Notes under the pieces: model-generated | What the model saw: the letters and a program-made list of their open reading frames with translations, nothing else | Databases searched by the model: none | What the model was told of the DNA's origin: nothing | Program-made: the position numbers and the translations under genes | In this document: positions 1-10,048 of the stretch, one piece after another | How the letters are laid out: each line of letters begins with the position of its first letter | How positions within the stretch are numbered: position 1 is the first letter of the stretch | Assembly: GCA_002270565.1 (NCBI GenBank) | Contig: NQMI01000202.1 | Coordinates: 15,580 to 35,146 of the forward strand | Direction of reading: 5' to 3' | Source of the DNA: Stenocarpella maydis | Lineage: Eukaryota > Ascomycota > Sordariomycetes > Diaporthales > Diaporthaceae | Length of the DNA: 19,567 nucleotides

Positions 1-166
1 TCATTATAATTATATTTTAATTATAAAAATTTCATTACTTATATCTTAATTATGTCTTCCTGACTACAATTTATACTGAATATTAAGCAGTGTATCTAAA
101 TATAGATTCCCTATTTAAAATACGTGTGGGGTCTGCGCTAATAGATGCGGGCTTAAGGAGGTCTAT
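1..166. other. AT-rich stretch with no gene
   Basis: Strongly AT-biased sequence with no open frame of note. It resembles the RIP-decayed blocks elsewhere in the window, but no recognisable protein relic is visible, so its origin is unknown. Confidence 0.5.
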
Positions 167-180
167 GTGTCAGAGATAAC

Positions 181-232
181 TGCCCAGCTCCCCCTGCCCA
201 GCTCCCCCTGCCCAGCTCCCCCTGCCCAGCTT
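181..232. repeat. Perfect 14-bp tandem repeat, about 3.7 copies
   Basis: The unit tgcccagctccccc occurs three times without a mismatch at 181, 195 and 209, followed by a partial copy from 223. Read on the plus strand it falls inside a short open frame giving QLPLPSSPCPAPPAQL, but 14 is not a multiple of 3 and nothing else supports coding, so it is best treated as a microsatellite-like repeat. Confidence 0.9.
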
Positions 233-1145
233 CAGCACACCTCAGCATCCACCACCATTACACAACACTACCACCTTAGACGGCAAGCCATGCCGATCTT
301 ATACTATCCGGATAAAATATTCTATGTAACCCATACAGATAGATTTTTATTTTGTAGACTGACTCAAATAAATAGACAGACCGTGTCCGAGAGCTTCCCC
401 TTGACCCAAGGATTGCGTAATGTATGATATGACACTCCGCTTGAGTCGTACGATGCTGGGTTTGTTGACTGGTAACCCGAGACCCCCGCTGAAGTTGCTT
501 CCGTTGGGAGATGTTACTGCCATATTTTACCCGCTGGTAGATGTCACTCACCTGAATCGTACGGGTCTGTAATATTCCAAGTCTTGGCATGGTGTTTTGG
601 TCTGAGGACGGTGGCGGCTCCGCGTTGTGCTGGTGACCTCAAAACACATCATCGGAATGCTGAGGACACGCCTGTTTCAACGCTGTAATTAGATTTCGAT
701 GCATCGGCCGCGCTATCGGAGAAATACCATTCATGGTGATCAACACATGGCTGCTTCTATGCCCTGGTTGCACGGGTGACGACGACACATCTGATGGCGC
801 CTGGTCAACGGAACCCACTCCACAGGTGTCAACAGCACTGAATCTCCGACTGCGCCGAGTCTACCGCGCCGAGTGAACGGCAATATTATCAACGGATCAA
901 CCGCAAGTCGGAACTAGGGATCCAACATCGAGGTCGATCACATTGAGTCTGTGTCAAGTCCACGATATTAAGCCTATGGCTTCAGTTTACGCAACCGGGC
1001 CCAACATACTGGATCGATTGGAGAGTCGACTCCCCGAGCCTACCGCGTCTGGTCAACTGGACCAAGTTCATGACAGCAGGCTAACAGCACCGGGTTGATA
1101 CCAGTAAGTCGGCCGTATCGTTGACCATACCGAGTCCACCACATT
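233..1145. other. No recognisable gene
   Basis: Balanced base composition with only short open frames on either strand. The longest, about 104 codons on the minus strand at 276-590, has no family-like motif and an atypical composition. From about 720 to 1140 the plus strand is fairly open but broken by stops. It may be an old degraded element; I cannot name one. Confidence 0.4.
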
Positions 1146-1152
1146 ATGTCGA

Positions 1153-1440
1153 CCATACCGTGTGGCTCGGGGTATGGCTCGTGGGTCTGGCTTGTAGGTG
1201 TAGCTCGGAGTATGGCTCGGGGTTATGGCTCAGGGGTGTGTCTCGTGGGTATGGCTCGTGTATGTAGCTCGGGGTTATGGCTCGGGGTTATGGCTTATGG
1301 GTGTGGCTCGGAGTATGGCTCGGGGTACAGCTCGTATATATGGCTCAGGGGTATGGCTCATGGGTATAGCTCGTGGGTGTGGCTCGGAGTATGGCTCGGG
1401 GTATGACTCGTGTATGTGGCTCGGGGTATGGCTTGCGTAG
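1153..1440. repeat. GC-rich minisatellite, about 12-bp unit
   Basis: About 285 bp built from variants of a unit close to atggctcggggt, with alternates such as ggctcgtgggt and ggttatggctc. Units vary mainly between 12 and 13 bp, so the reading frame drifts. Both plus frames stay open as low-complexity Gly/Ser/Ala/Trp/Leu peptides (such as WLGVWLGV) and the minus strand is also open. This openness is a by-product of the repeat and not evidence for a protein. Strand asymmetry is strong (G-rich on the plus strand). Confidence 0.88.
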
Positions 1441-1944
1441 GATAGCCGTAGATGTTGGTGGGCCTTAAACACGTATGTACGTGATGAGTACGAATTGGTT
1501 GATAGTTGGTGGTTGGGTTGTAAGTTAATGCCTAGCTAAGGGCCCTTGACGGGCGGTTAAGTATCACTACTGCTCGGACCAATGGCTCCTTCCCGATAGT
1601 AGAGGATAGTTTTCATAAATGCGCATTCCTGTAGCTGGGTTTCTGTGTAAAAAGGTATCTTTGTTAATACTATAGTGGTTCTGTTATTAGCTGTTAGCAT
1701 CTTACAGCTATACATAATACCTTTAAAAAAAATAAAAGCAACTGTTGTTTATAGAGTCTGTTAATATATACACAAGTAACTTACCTAACGCCTAGGCGCT
1801 GACTATAAAACTGCACTAAGCGCAGGGAAAGTATTACATCGATCTATCAGCTATCTATAGACTCAAGTCAACTATGCTGGTTGTGGGGTGCGTAGATGCA
1901 TATATAGATGAAGGGATCTGTTATTGGATGCCGAATACTAGCAG
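1441..1944. other. No recognisable gene
   Basis: Stop-rich in all frames. It shows patches of AT-rich sequence around 1700-1860 and no clear repeat boundary. Nothing in it could be assigned. Confidence 0.4.
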
Positions 1945-2301
1945 CTGCAGACTGAAGAGTTAACAGGCTATAGTCGACTGAAGGAAGTACGGGTCCCAGG
2001 TGATCCAAACAATACCGGCGTTATCAACGTCCACCATATACAGCTGGGTGGGCTGAATAGCAAGGATACCGACAACAACTGCCTCGTCATTAGCTTCAGT
2101 AACGATCTCTTAATTAAGAAGGGGGTTACGGTTATAAGTACGGTGAACAGGAGTGAGGACGGCGAAGATGTAGCTAGCGCTAAAAGTCAACAACAGCAAA
2201 ATATAATCGATCTAACCAAACAGCTACTATCCATCATAACTATAGTTAATATAATCACTACAGCTCAAAGTAACCCGTCCCTTTATAGTTCTGCGCAATA
2301 G
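1945..2301 (+). pseudogene. Unidentified ORF relic, possibly of a mobile element
   Basis: A plus-strand frame open for about 118 codons between a TAG and a TAG, without an ATG at its start. It includes the stretch CLVISFSNDLLIKKGVTVIS and a Gln run (QQQQ), followed by a hydrophobic Ile-rich tail. The pattern 'LVI-F-s...-i-kGv' is faintly like the end of the RNA-binding (RRM-like) part of fungal LINE first ORFs, but no zinc knuckle or reverse transcriptase follows. The family call is a guess; what the sequence shows is only an open, protein-like stretch in an otherwise stop-rich area. Confidence 0.25.
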
Positions 2302-2559
2302 AATTATCAGCCCTATAAGGGACATACAGAAGCGAGCATATAGGTGGTGAGTGGGGGGCTAGGGTATACAGCTTAGCAGCCGAGGAGGGGCTATGCGGGG
2401 TAACTTACTAGTCGACGAAGCCCGACTTCCGAGCATGCTAGACTGGCTTATTATCAAAGACCCTAGGCTAACCAGGGTTCTTACCATACTCCATCTTATA
2501 TACAGCCTGGATCTGGTCTTAAAAGTTAATCTTAATATTAGTATTCCCCAGAGCGATAT

Positions 2560-2721
2560 ATATAACCCCCGGGATCCCAAACGTTATTTTATAACTTTAG
2601 TTATATTAGTGAGATTTAACGTTTAGGATCCCGGGGGGTTATACAACCAGGATTACAAACATTAAATCGTAACCTTCGTTGCCACAGTGGGGATTAACGT
2701 TTACAATCCCAGGGGGTTATA
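2560..2721. repeat. Cluster of four TAACGTTT...GGGTTATA motifs in alternating orientation
   Basis: A motif close to TAACGTTT-aggatcccgggg-GTTATA occurs inverted at 2560-2586, direct at 2616-2643, inverted and degenerate at about 2639-2664 (sharing its end with the second copy), and direct at 2695-2720. Copies 1 and 2 form a strong inverted repeat bounding an 84-bp unit. Copies 3 and 4 bound a second unit of nearly the same size. This looks like two abutting tiny inverted-repeat elements, or one element duplicated. Confidence 0.7.
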
Positions 2722-2724
2722 GCA

Positions 2725-5700
2725 TCCCTAGTTGACTGGGTGAAATGCCGACGCTATGTTCTTAGTCTCGATCTTGTTAACCACGCGGGGGCTGCCGTGG
2801 GATGCATCGGCCGACTAGCCGATAATAACCTCACTCATCATCAAGCTTAAGCTTATCAGATCAAGACAGAACGCTACTAAAGAGGGTTAAGCACTTCTAA
2901 TAAAGCTCAACAAGCCACTCCATTAATGCAGGTTCATCAAACTTAAATACATTACAAAGGATCAAGTATATAGTTTCAGCATTGTTCGTCTTCTTTAAAA
3001 GCTGCTTCTTAATATTAGCAAAGTTAATCTTGTAAACACAAGACTTCATAAGACTGGACAGCCATCTGGTCAGTAGTGGATAAAAAAGAGACATACTATA
3101 ATAAATTGTAGTGGGTGATGTGATTTAACAGGGGATAAAGCTTATCGGTGTCAATTAAGCAGCTTAGAGGTAGAGGACTGGGGGATACAATTAGGTGGGT
3201 GTAAACTAAGGGAAAATTTAATGCATCCATCTACAACTTTACAATTTCGCCACACTTATCAATCACCAAAACGCACCCCTTTCTCAATCTTTTTAAGGCA
3301 TTATTTTAACAACTAAACTTACCGGTTTAGCTTCTTACCCGTAAGGACGCAGGCGTTGACCACTAAGGCATACTCAGCGGCGATATCGGTGTAGTAGATT
3401 CCCGCATGAATATTGGGAGCAGCGTGTTATTCAAGTACTACAGTGACTAACCACAGGCCGCCCCTGAGTTAAATGCCCCTCCAACCGCGATCTCCTCGCC
3501 GACCTAACCTGCTGAAACCGGGGCCGGAGTCTGACGAGCTGATACACCCGCCGAGCCACCCACGCTCTTCGAGGCAAAAAGGCACAGCTAGTTGAAGAGC
3601 GAGCGGGCATTAAAGACGATGTCTACTATATTCTCTTAATTATCAGTCGATATCTTCCAACCCATCAGAACCGAGTTACTCTTCGCAATCGCAGCACATA
3701 TCTCAACGGTTAAGTCGACCGGGTTAGTCTCTGGCAGGGCCTCCTGGACGTGCTGGATGTACAAGCCGTTAAGGTGACGGACTCTCAGCCAGTAGCGGAG
3801 AAAAGCAGAAACGATAATCGACTACCGGTAGTGGTTAAAAATGCTATAGCTTCCGAGGTGGTGGATAGGGGACTGGAGGCGCTGCCAGCCCCCGGGGGAA
3901 CTTCCAAGCCCGGAGCTCTATTGCATAGTCCAAATTCGCTGCCTTATTCAGAAGTCCGTCACGGAGAAGGAAGTGTATGAGCTGCGACAGGCCCTGAAAC
4001 TCAGAATGAGCTGCATCAAGGGGGCGGCTGAGGGTTAGACCCAGGGCAGGAGAGATGGACACCAGAGGGGGCTCCGCGTCAGCGACTCCCCACTGTCGAC
4101 CGTACTGGGTCACCTTAGGAACGCTGGTTATCAATAGGTCCTTTAGAATTCGCTGCATCTCCACAGTCTGTGCGTGGAATCAGCCGTGGGTAACAATATC
4201 AAATCTGAGTAAAACATCAGGGTCTTCCGCGTGCTGACCAGACACGGTAAAGCAACAACGATAAAACTTGTTCACCCGTGGACCCTTGAAGCCGCTGTTC
4301 TCAGCTTACTGAGGCATATCTCCAGTGTAACACATGGTGAATGCGGCAAAGCGCACCTGCTCACCATTGATCTCCATGTCGACGCCTTGAAAAAGATATG
4401 CTATAGTCTTCAGGCCCTTGATAACATCACCGAAGTCCGAGGCATGCGGATTAAGCAGGAGAGGGAAGATGCTTCGAGGCTGGGTACGCTCCTTAAGAGT
4501 CAGGGCCGCCGTCGCGATGTATATGCCCATCAGGGTACGGTACGAGTTGAGGAACACACCGAATCCGTCGATGAAGGTGATGATGGGGAACGACTCGACC
4601 TTGGCGTAGCGGAATTCTAAGAACAAACACCTATCCTATAAATCCTTATACAGCTCACAACTATATTACTCTATCTCCAGCTCGGCACAAATAAGGTGGG
4701 TGTAGCAAAGAGGCAACAAGGTCTCGACGACCAGGATGCGCCTCACAAAGTACCACTGCTTCTGAGTGCAGGCGTCGATATGAGCGGTATTGTACTTCTT
4801 GAACACCGTGAGAAGCTTTCCCTTTCTAGCTAGGCGATGGCTGAGAGCGTCTTCAGCGGGGTCCTTGTGCGACTCGCCGAATATCTTATCGGTGTAGACT
4901 GTAATGTATGCAGAGGCATACGACTCCGGAATTGACGTAAGGCTGAAAATGAGGATGAGCTCGTCGTGGGCGTGCTTAAGCAGAATATTAATGCGCTCCA
5001 GCGCAGCATAGCCCTGGCGAAGCCCCTCCTGAATCCTAAGAGTCAACTTGCCCTGGCTGTCAACGTTGAAGGTTAGCTCTGCTGCGCAATACTCCTTTCC
5101 AACCTCGAAGACACAGCTGATGTGCAGGTTAACTGTATCCTTGTTGTCATCTGCGATATAATGAAAGTAGCACGCGGTGTTCGTGCATCGGTAGTAGATG
5201 AAATCAGCGGGGAAGATAACAGCCCTTGCCTCACCGTCTACCCAGAGGTGCGCGTATTCGCCGCTGGTTATTCACAAAGATGACGCCTAAGCATGAGAAT
5301 GAAAGAGCTCGGTAGGCGACTCAATGAAGAGGGCTGGACCACGGTAGGCCTGGCCGTGGATGTCCAACGGCTCAAAGTTCTTAACGACCGAGAGGGTGTC
5401 GAAGTGGGTAAGCTTCATCACCAGCTTAGGGAGGTCCTCGTCAGGAACGATGACAGCCCGGCCCTTGACCTTGCCCTTCTTCTTTTGCTTATCCTCAGCG
5501 GCCTTAACCTTAGCATGGAATACCTCGATCTTCAGTTGCTTATCTGGCTGGGCGGTGGCTGGCAGAGTGAGCATCCTCATAATATCGAGGGGATCTCCGT
5601 CTCGCGCATGTTCATTCGGTGGAGGTGCTTAGCTAGGCGGTCCTTCAGGGTCAACAGTTCGACGGGCAGCTTACGAATCTCTAGCAGGACAGCACCATCC

Positions 5701-6186
5701 TGATCCTTGAGCAGAGACAGCAGCTCTCGCAGCTTGTCTTAATGTTGGCCGCTTATTCCGTTGAGGTCGGCATACAGAGCCAGTGCCATCTCATACTCGT
5801 CCAACTCGATAAAGACATTGTGGGGTATAACGATCAACTTAGATGGGTCATAGGGGTCATCGGGTCCGCCAGCTACGCCGGGGCCTCCGGGGGACTGGAC
5901 CTCGGGGGCATCCTCAGGGGCATTATCGGCAGGGTCGTCGAAGGGGGCCGCCTTAGGATCTTGTCTGATGTCCATTACCTCCTTATACTCAGCAGCGCCG
6001 ATAACATCATCGACACTTAGGCCAGCTTACTCGGCAACCTCGGTATCATCCCCCACGCGAAGCAAGTTGACGTTAACAACAACTAGGGAAGATATCTCAT
6101 CAGTGGATGATTTGTTAGGTGCTTTGAGGGGCGGGGGTGGGACATCTGGCAGTGGCCCTCCGCAAGCAGGTGTCACGAGATAAGGC
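2725..6186 (-). pseudogene. Decayed DGFG/GDMPQ-type fungal transposase-like gene
   Basis: Read on the minus strand, a protein-like frame runs from about 6186 to about 2725, broken by stops and frame changes. In order it shows an acidic/Pro-rich N-terminus, a Leu-rich segment (DKLRELLSLLKDQ, about 5738), a Lys-rich stretch (KQKKKGKVKG), and a cysteine-containing part (FIYYRCTNTACYFHY, about 5170). A transposase-like core follows: FIDGFGVFLNSYRTLMGIY (about 4590), CYTGDMPQ (about 4306), ENSGFKGPRV, SISPALGLTLSRPLDAAHSE (about 4050), IAKSNSVLMG (about 3680), PNIHAGIYY and EYALVVNACVLTG (about 3350). After a possible intron comes VYKINFANIKKQLLKK (about 3030). This order matches a large uncharacterised transposon protein family that I recall from ascomycetes; CACTA/Plavaka-like (CMC superfamily, with the DGFG Asp as a possible catalytic residue) is inference. 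Stops at 6027, 5739, about 4303 and about 4180 fit CAA or CGA changed by C-to-T, so the gene is dead. Its start and splice sites are not resolved. Confidence 0.65.
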
Positions 6187-6191
6187 TAGGG

Positions 6192-6236
6192 GTACTATAC
6201 AGAGTGTGTCGGCACACTTTTGGTCTAATATAGTAC
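6192..6236. promoter_or_regulatory. Two-tier dyad between divergent genes
   Basis: GTACTATA at 6192-6199 pairs with TATAGTAC at 6229-6236. Inside it AGTGTG (6203-6208) pairs with CACACT (6213-6218) around TCGG. It lies in the roughly 190-bp gap between the minus-strand transposase-like gene and the plus-strand gene that starts at 6373, so it could be a shared operator or transposase-binding site. Function is inferred from position only. Confidence 0.5.
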
Positions 6237-6372
6237 AGTGGTTTTTTTTCGTGTGATAGTTATGAGCCCGGGAGGCGAAACCCAAGCTAACCGGCGTAAC
6301 CTGTAACTTCCCCTATTACTGTATCCCCCCCCAGCCCTGATCAGATTTAGAAGATGAAGGAGAAGGTTGATT

Positions 6373-7897
6373 ATGCCAACCGCCAGAACCATCCACGACC
6401 TGTTTCCAGACCTCAACAACCGCACCACTACTTTCGGACAGCTCTACAATTACAGTCAAAAGAAATTCAATAACCACATGCACGAGTTTATCTGGAATGG
6501 AATATACGTGTGTTTCTTCTACCCAAATTTATCATTAACTACATCTGACCATAAGACTTTTCGGTAGGGCCAACGCATCAACTACCTGAAGAACCGCGGT
6601 AACGACTTCCGCCTCAACCCTAACATAGGAGACATTGCGGCGAACATACCACACACTCATCAGTAGCTGTATACTCAGCTCGACGAAACGGTCTGGAAGG
6701 GGATCTTCAAGTTCGCGGAGAAGATTGCCAAGTAGGAGAAGAACTTCATGGACAAGAACTCTACCCGGTTCCAAATTCTACTTCCTGAGGACTGTGTAGG
6801 CGCAGATTATGATGAAAATTGGTGAAATCGCTGCCAAGGACATGAAGCTGAAACCCGGCAAAACCTGGGCCAAGCACATGTCTACCAAGGACTGGAAGGT
6901 TAACAAAAACGCTCACGATGAGGCTTTTACCTAGGTACCTCGCATCCATCATGTGCCATAAGGAGTACAGTACAGGAAGATTGAGATCAGCACCTTCAGC
7001 TGGGAGCCCCTGGCCGGTGTTACCTAGGTATGGATGATGTTAATGAGCCTGCTACTTCTAAGCGCCGGGTCGAGGCAATCCTGCGAGACAATGCTGCCTA
7101 CACCACCATTTCCCCTCCGCCTGGCTCTCCGGTTGGAACTCCTCCGTTCAGCCCGGCGATGCCCAGCCCTGGCTCCGGCTCCGGCTCCGGCCACCGCCGC
7201 CACGAGCGTTGCATCAGCCCCCCTGATCCAAACTCATTTTCCACAGGGCATTCACAAGACGGCCAGTATCCCATTCAACCCTCGTAGATCCACTCCTGTA
7301 GACCCTTCATTCGGACAGCTTTTACCAGAGGAGGATATCTATGGCGTGTCACCTCCTCGCCCCGCTCGGCAGATGCCCACCCGCTCGGGTGCCCCGGTTA
7401 TGCCTGGTAGTGGAGGAAGTTCTCGGGGTACACCTGGACTGGGTGTACAGCTCGTGATCCGCAGCCAACCTAGCACGCCTCTCAAGAGCTGGGAGTGTCT
7501 ACCCCCCCTCGTCCGTCTCCCACCCGTGTTGCCTCTCAGGCCCCGCCGCCACAGCCCCCGCCACAGATCTCTCCCCGTCGCACTCGCTCTACCTATGCTG
7601 CTGCCGTTGTATCTAGCACTCAGCAGCAGGGTCAACAGAGCGGTAGCTCGTCTCAGCAGGAGGGCGGTAGACGTGGACGCGGACGCGGCAGAAGAGGTGG
7701 ACATGGTAGTGGTAGCTTCTCGGCCTCCCAATTCAATGGCGCATTCGACGACCCTTTCACCGATAGCATGTACACCGTTGGTTGAGGAGACCCAGCCTAC
7801 AAGGATACCCATCAACACCATTTAGGATGATGGCTACGAGAGCCCAACCTAGACCTACTCTAAGCACATAGCTCATCGCCGTGCCTATTACAAGTAG
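6373..7897 (+). pseudogene. Decayed Pro-rich/RGG-box protein gene, partner of the transposase-like gene
   Basis: The ATG at 6373 opens with MPTARTIHDLFPDLNNRTTT. A 48-nt intron (6508-6555, GTGTGT to ATAAG with CTGAC) is plausible; being divisible by three, it leaves the frame unchanged. The protein continues with GQRINYLKNRGNDFRLNP, LDETVWKGIFKFAEKIAK and STRFQILLPEDCVGADYDEN. A frame change near 6810 leads to MKIGEIAAKDMKLKPGKTW. The second half is Pro/Ser/Gly-rich in several frames (indels), then a basic GGRRGRGRGRRGGHGSG box (about 7662-7715) and a tail ending YSKHIAHRRAYYK at 7894. In-frame TAG codons at 6565, in HQ*LYTQ, IAK*EKN, AFT*VPR and GVT*V all sit where CAG would fit, so C-to-T decay is likely. 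I do not recognise the family. The RGG box suggests nucleic-acid binding, and the shared upstream region suggests it belongs to the same element as the divergent gene. Confidence 0.5.
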
Positions 7898-8178
7898 GAA
7901 CAGCCGGCACATTTATTCAGTTATCCCCTATAGGGGTTAGCAGAACGAATATCGACATTTTTAGGTTATCAGCTCTAATTTAAAATACACTACCACACCC
8001 GCAAACCCTAAGTAATAACTACATTTAAATTTCTCTCATTAGGCACTAGCAATCAATAAATAAAATCATTAATCATCAATTCAATCCTATATATATTCCT
8101 CCAGAGCAATTATATTTATGCAGTCCTCTCCTATGTATGCATCACCCAGCATAAAGACTTAATCCCGTTACCTCGGAG

Positions 8179-8226
8179 CCCAGGGGCCTAGGTACCCAGG
8201 AGCTTAGGTGCCCAGGGGCCCAAGCA
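8179..8226. repeat. 16-bp tandem repeat, three diverged copies
   Basis: Units cccaggggcctaggta, cccaggagcttaggtg and cccaggggcccaagca lie head to tail. Most differences are transitions. It could be a subterminal repeat of the neighbouring mobile element, but no element end was identified next to it. Confidence 0.7.
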
Positions 8227-8530
8227 GAGCTCCAACATCCCGTATAAATCAACCAGAAGCTCTAATTAACTGCAGCAATGTAGTAGGTACCGGGGAACTA
8301 TTAATTTGTAGCCCGCCATAAGTGTTAACCAATTAAATCCTGCCCAGGTAGATCCTGATTATCTGATTAGTTGGGTCATCTTTGGATAATAGTTCATCAG
8401 TGGATGATAAATCCATCATCCGCTAATAACCCCCAGCCTTTCCCCCTACGGGAGTTTAAATATTATCTTTAAGTAGAGCTGGTTAAAGGTTTTGGTAATG
8501 AGTTACATTAATAGTTGAGGAGCAATATAA

Positions 8531-8739
8531 TGTATAGCGTAGGGCTGTATGCGCCCTAGATATGCTTGGCTGTGCGGCTTTGGCTGTTTATACTTTATAT
8601 ATGCTGGCCTGTATATATCCCCCCTACCAGGCTTGCCTGTATATGCCGGTGTAAGCCGGGGCAGCTGTCCGCTGCTCCACCTAGGGTGTATTAGCGGACG
8701 GGCGGCCTGTCCGCTGGCCCTTAGGTAAGGCCTTTTACA
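8531..8739. mobile_element. Possible solo-LTR-like unit
   Basis: A 209-bp stretch that begins TGTATAGC and ends TTTTACA, so it has TG...CA ends with a short TGTA/TACA inversion. The flanking 5-mers (tataa and tgcaa) agree only if two transitions are allowed, and no primer-binding site or polypurine tract is beside it. Offered as a weak candidate only. Confidence 0.2.
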
Positions 8740-8921
8740 TGCAAATCTGTTGTATGAAAAAAGACTACTGTACTACTAAGACAAAAGTATGCCGACACTC
8801 CATGTATATTAACCCTAGCCTTATATTGTAATACAATCATATGCAAATCAGTCGACATAATATATGCTATCTCTGACGAGTGGTAGTGAACTAATTGTTA
8901 TTGAATATAGTTATACACGAC

Positions 8922-10048
8922 CTAGGTTCTTTGGACTGTCCGTGACAACCACTTCAGGGCCTCTAGAACCTGATCGAATTCCACGTCATTTGCGGTCAAG
9001 GACCCCTCGAAGTCATGTCCTTGTTCTGGCACCAAAAAAAGAGCGGTGTCAACACCATGACTTCGAAGCGACTCATGCGCCGCCTCAGAAAATCTGACCG
9101 GGCTAACCATGTCCGCTGTGCCATGGACGAAGGCCGTTGGAGGAAAGCCAGGCCTGAACAAGCGGGCTGGATCAACCCGCTCAAACCCTCCGTCTTTAAT
9201 AACCTCCTTGAGCCACCAACCTTCCTTGATGGAGGTCAATAGCCACGCGTTGCGTGACTTAGTCAAGTCCGGCCCATTGGGTCCGCGCGTGGAGGGGGCA
9301 GAAACCACTATGCCTTCATCATACACTCGGTTGTACTGCTCCTTGCCGATGACGGGGAGCCCGGCGAGCACAGCCTTGGGCTGACTCCAATACGGGTCTG
9401 ACCAGTAGAGCTCACCATAGAAGGCTAAGCATGCCGCCGGTTTATGCTTGTCCGCGGCCTGTGGCGTGTCGAAATTAACCTTCTTTTCTGACCTTGCAGC
9501 GAGCGTTGATATTTCGATGCCGGACATAAACGCAGAAGCCTGTATAAGAGGCACGGCGGGGGATAAAACTCACGAGAAGCAGGGCCAAAGTGGCACCAGC
9601 TGAGAACCCAACTGTTGCGATTCTAGTGACGTCGATAGCAACCTTGTTGCCCTCTTCTGCAAACAGTCCAGGTAGCTTATCATGGACCCATGCAAGGCAA
9701 GCCTTTGCATCAGCCACCGGCCCTCCCCAGACCGAGACAGCGGGACAAAGACGGTAGTCAGGGACGACGACAACCATCCCCAATTTCACCAAATTGTCTA
9801 TGATGATCTTTGACACAAGCCCCTTGTTGCCGACCACGAATCCGCCCGAGTGGAAGAGAATGGCTTCAAGTAGCGTTGGCTATCATCTCTCATCATACTG
9901 AGACTCCACGCGTCTCATCACTTCAGGAGCATGGCTTACCAATCTGCTTTGGCGCATCCGTTGCACCTGCGGGTTCATCTGCATAATACACATCTGCTGT
10001 GATTGGAGGGCTTCCCTCTGGAGTTGTGTAAACGTATTCCGCTTTCAT
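8922..10048 (-). CDS. Alpha/beta hydrolase (HSL-like, Abhydrolase_3 type)
   Basis: Intracellular esterase or lactone hydrolase of the hormone-sensitive-lipase-like fold. The ATG at 10048 (MKAEYVYTTPEGSP) opens exon 1 (10048-9940). A 76-nt intron (9939-9864, GTAAGC...GAAG) joins it to exon 2 (9863-9574). The last exon runs to the stop at 8922. The second intron starts at GTGAGT (9573). The nearest in-phase acceptor (TATACAG at 9540) would make it only 34 nt and give 338 aa. AAG acceptors at 9483 or 9480 give 91 or 94 nt and about 318 aa, which fits family spacing better. Visible motifs are the oxyanion-hole FHSGGF (H41-F45), DYRLCP (72-77), nucleophile elbow GFSAG with Ser124, acid in HGTADMVSP (Asp276, long model) and GHDFE with the catalytic His (308, long model). 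The triad is complete. No signal peptide is seen. It is the divergent neighbour of the broken monooxygenase, which suggests it cleaved that enzyme's ester or lactone product. The substrate is unknown. Confidence 0.9.

Larger units (their letters stand above)
7898..8921. other. Intergenic AT-rich region with small repeats
   Basis: No coding frame stands out. It holds a 16-bp tandem repeat (8179-8226), an LTR-like unit (8531-8739), and a hairpin-prone GC patch near 8650-8725 where tgtccgctg recurs with the opposing agcgga. The octamer-containing word atgcaaatc occurs twice, near 8739 and 8840. The downstream region of the alpha/beta hydrolase (stop at 8922) is here, and no clear polyadenylation signal could be picked out. 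Confidence 0.5.

Noticed and set aside
7034..7825. Long plus-strand frame of 263 codons over the Pro-rich region, and a 160-codon minus-strand frame over the same DNA.
   Set aside because: The GC-rich low-complexity sequence is open in several frames at once. The protein-like reading switches frames, consistent with indels in a decayed gene. The minus frame is a shadow.
6097..8408. The 15-mer tcatcagtggatgat occurs at 6097-6111 and 8394-8408 and might mark element ends.
   Set aside because: One shared 15-mer is not rare enough in 19.6 kb, and the first copy lies in a coding-like frame (SSTDE on the minus strand). The flanks do not match.
8870..8890. TAGTG/CACTAC words as possible CACTA-type element ends (for example 2255 and 8880).
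   Set aside because: The similarity stops after about six bases and no 3-bp target duplication could be shown.
9015..9384. Plus-strand ORFs opposite the hydrolase.
   Set aside because: Antisense shadows of the conserved minus-strand exon, which carries the catalytic Asp and His motifs.
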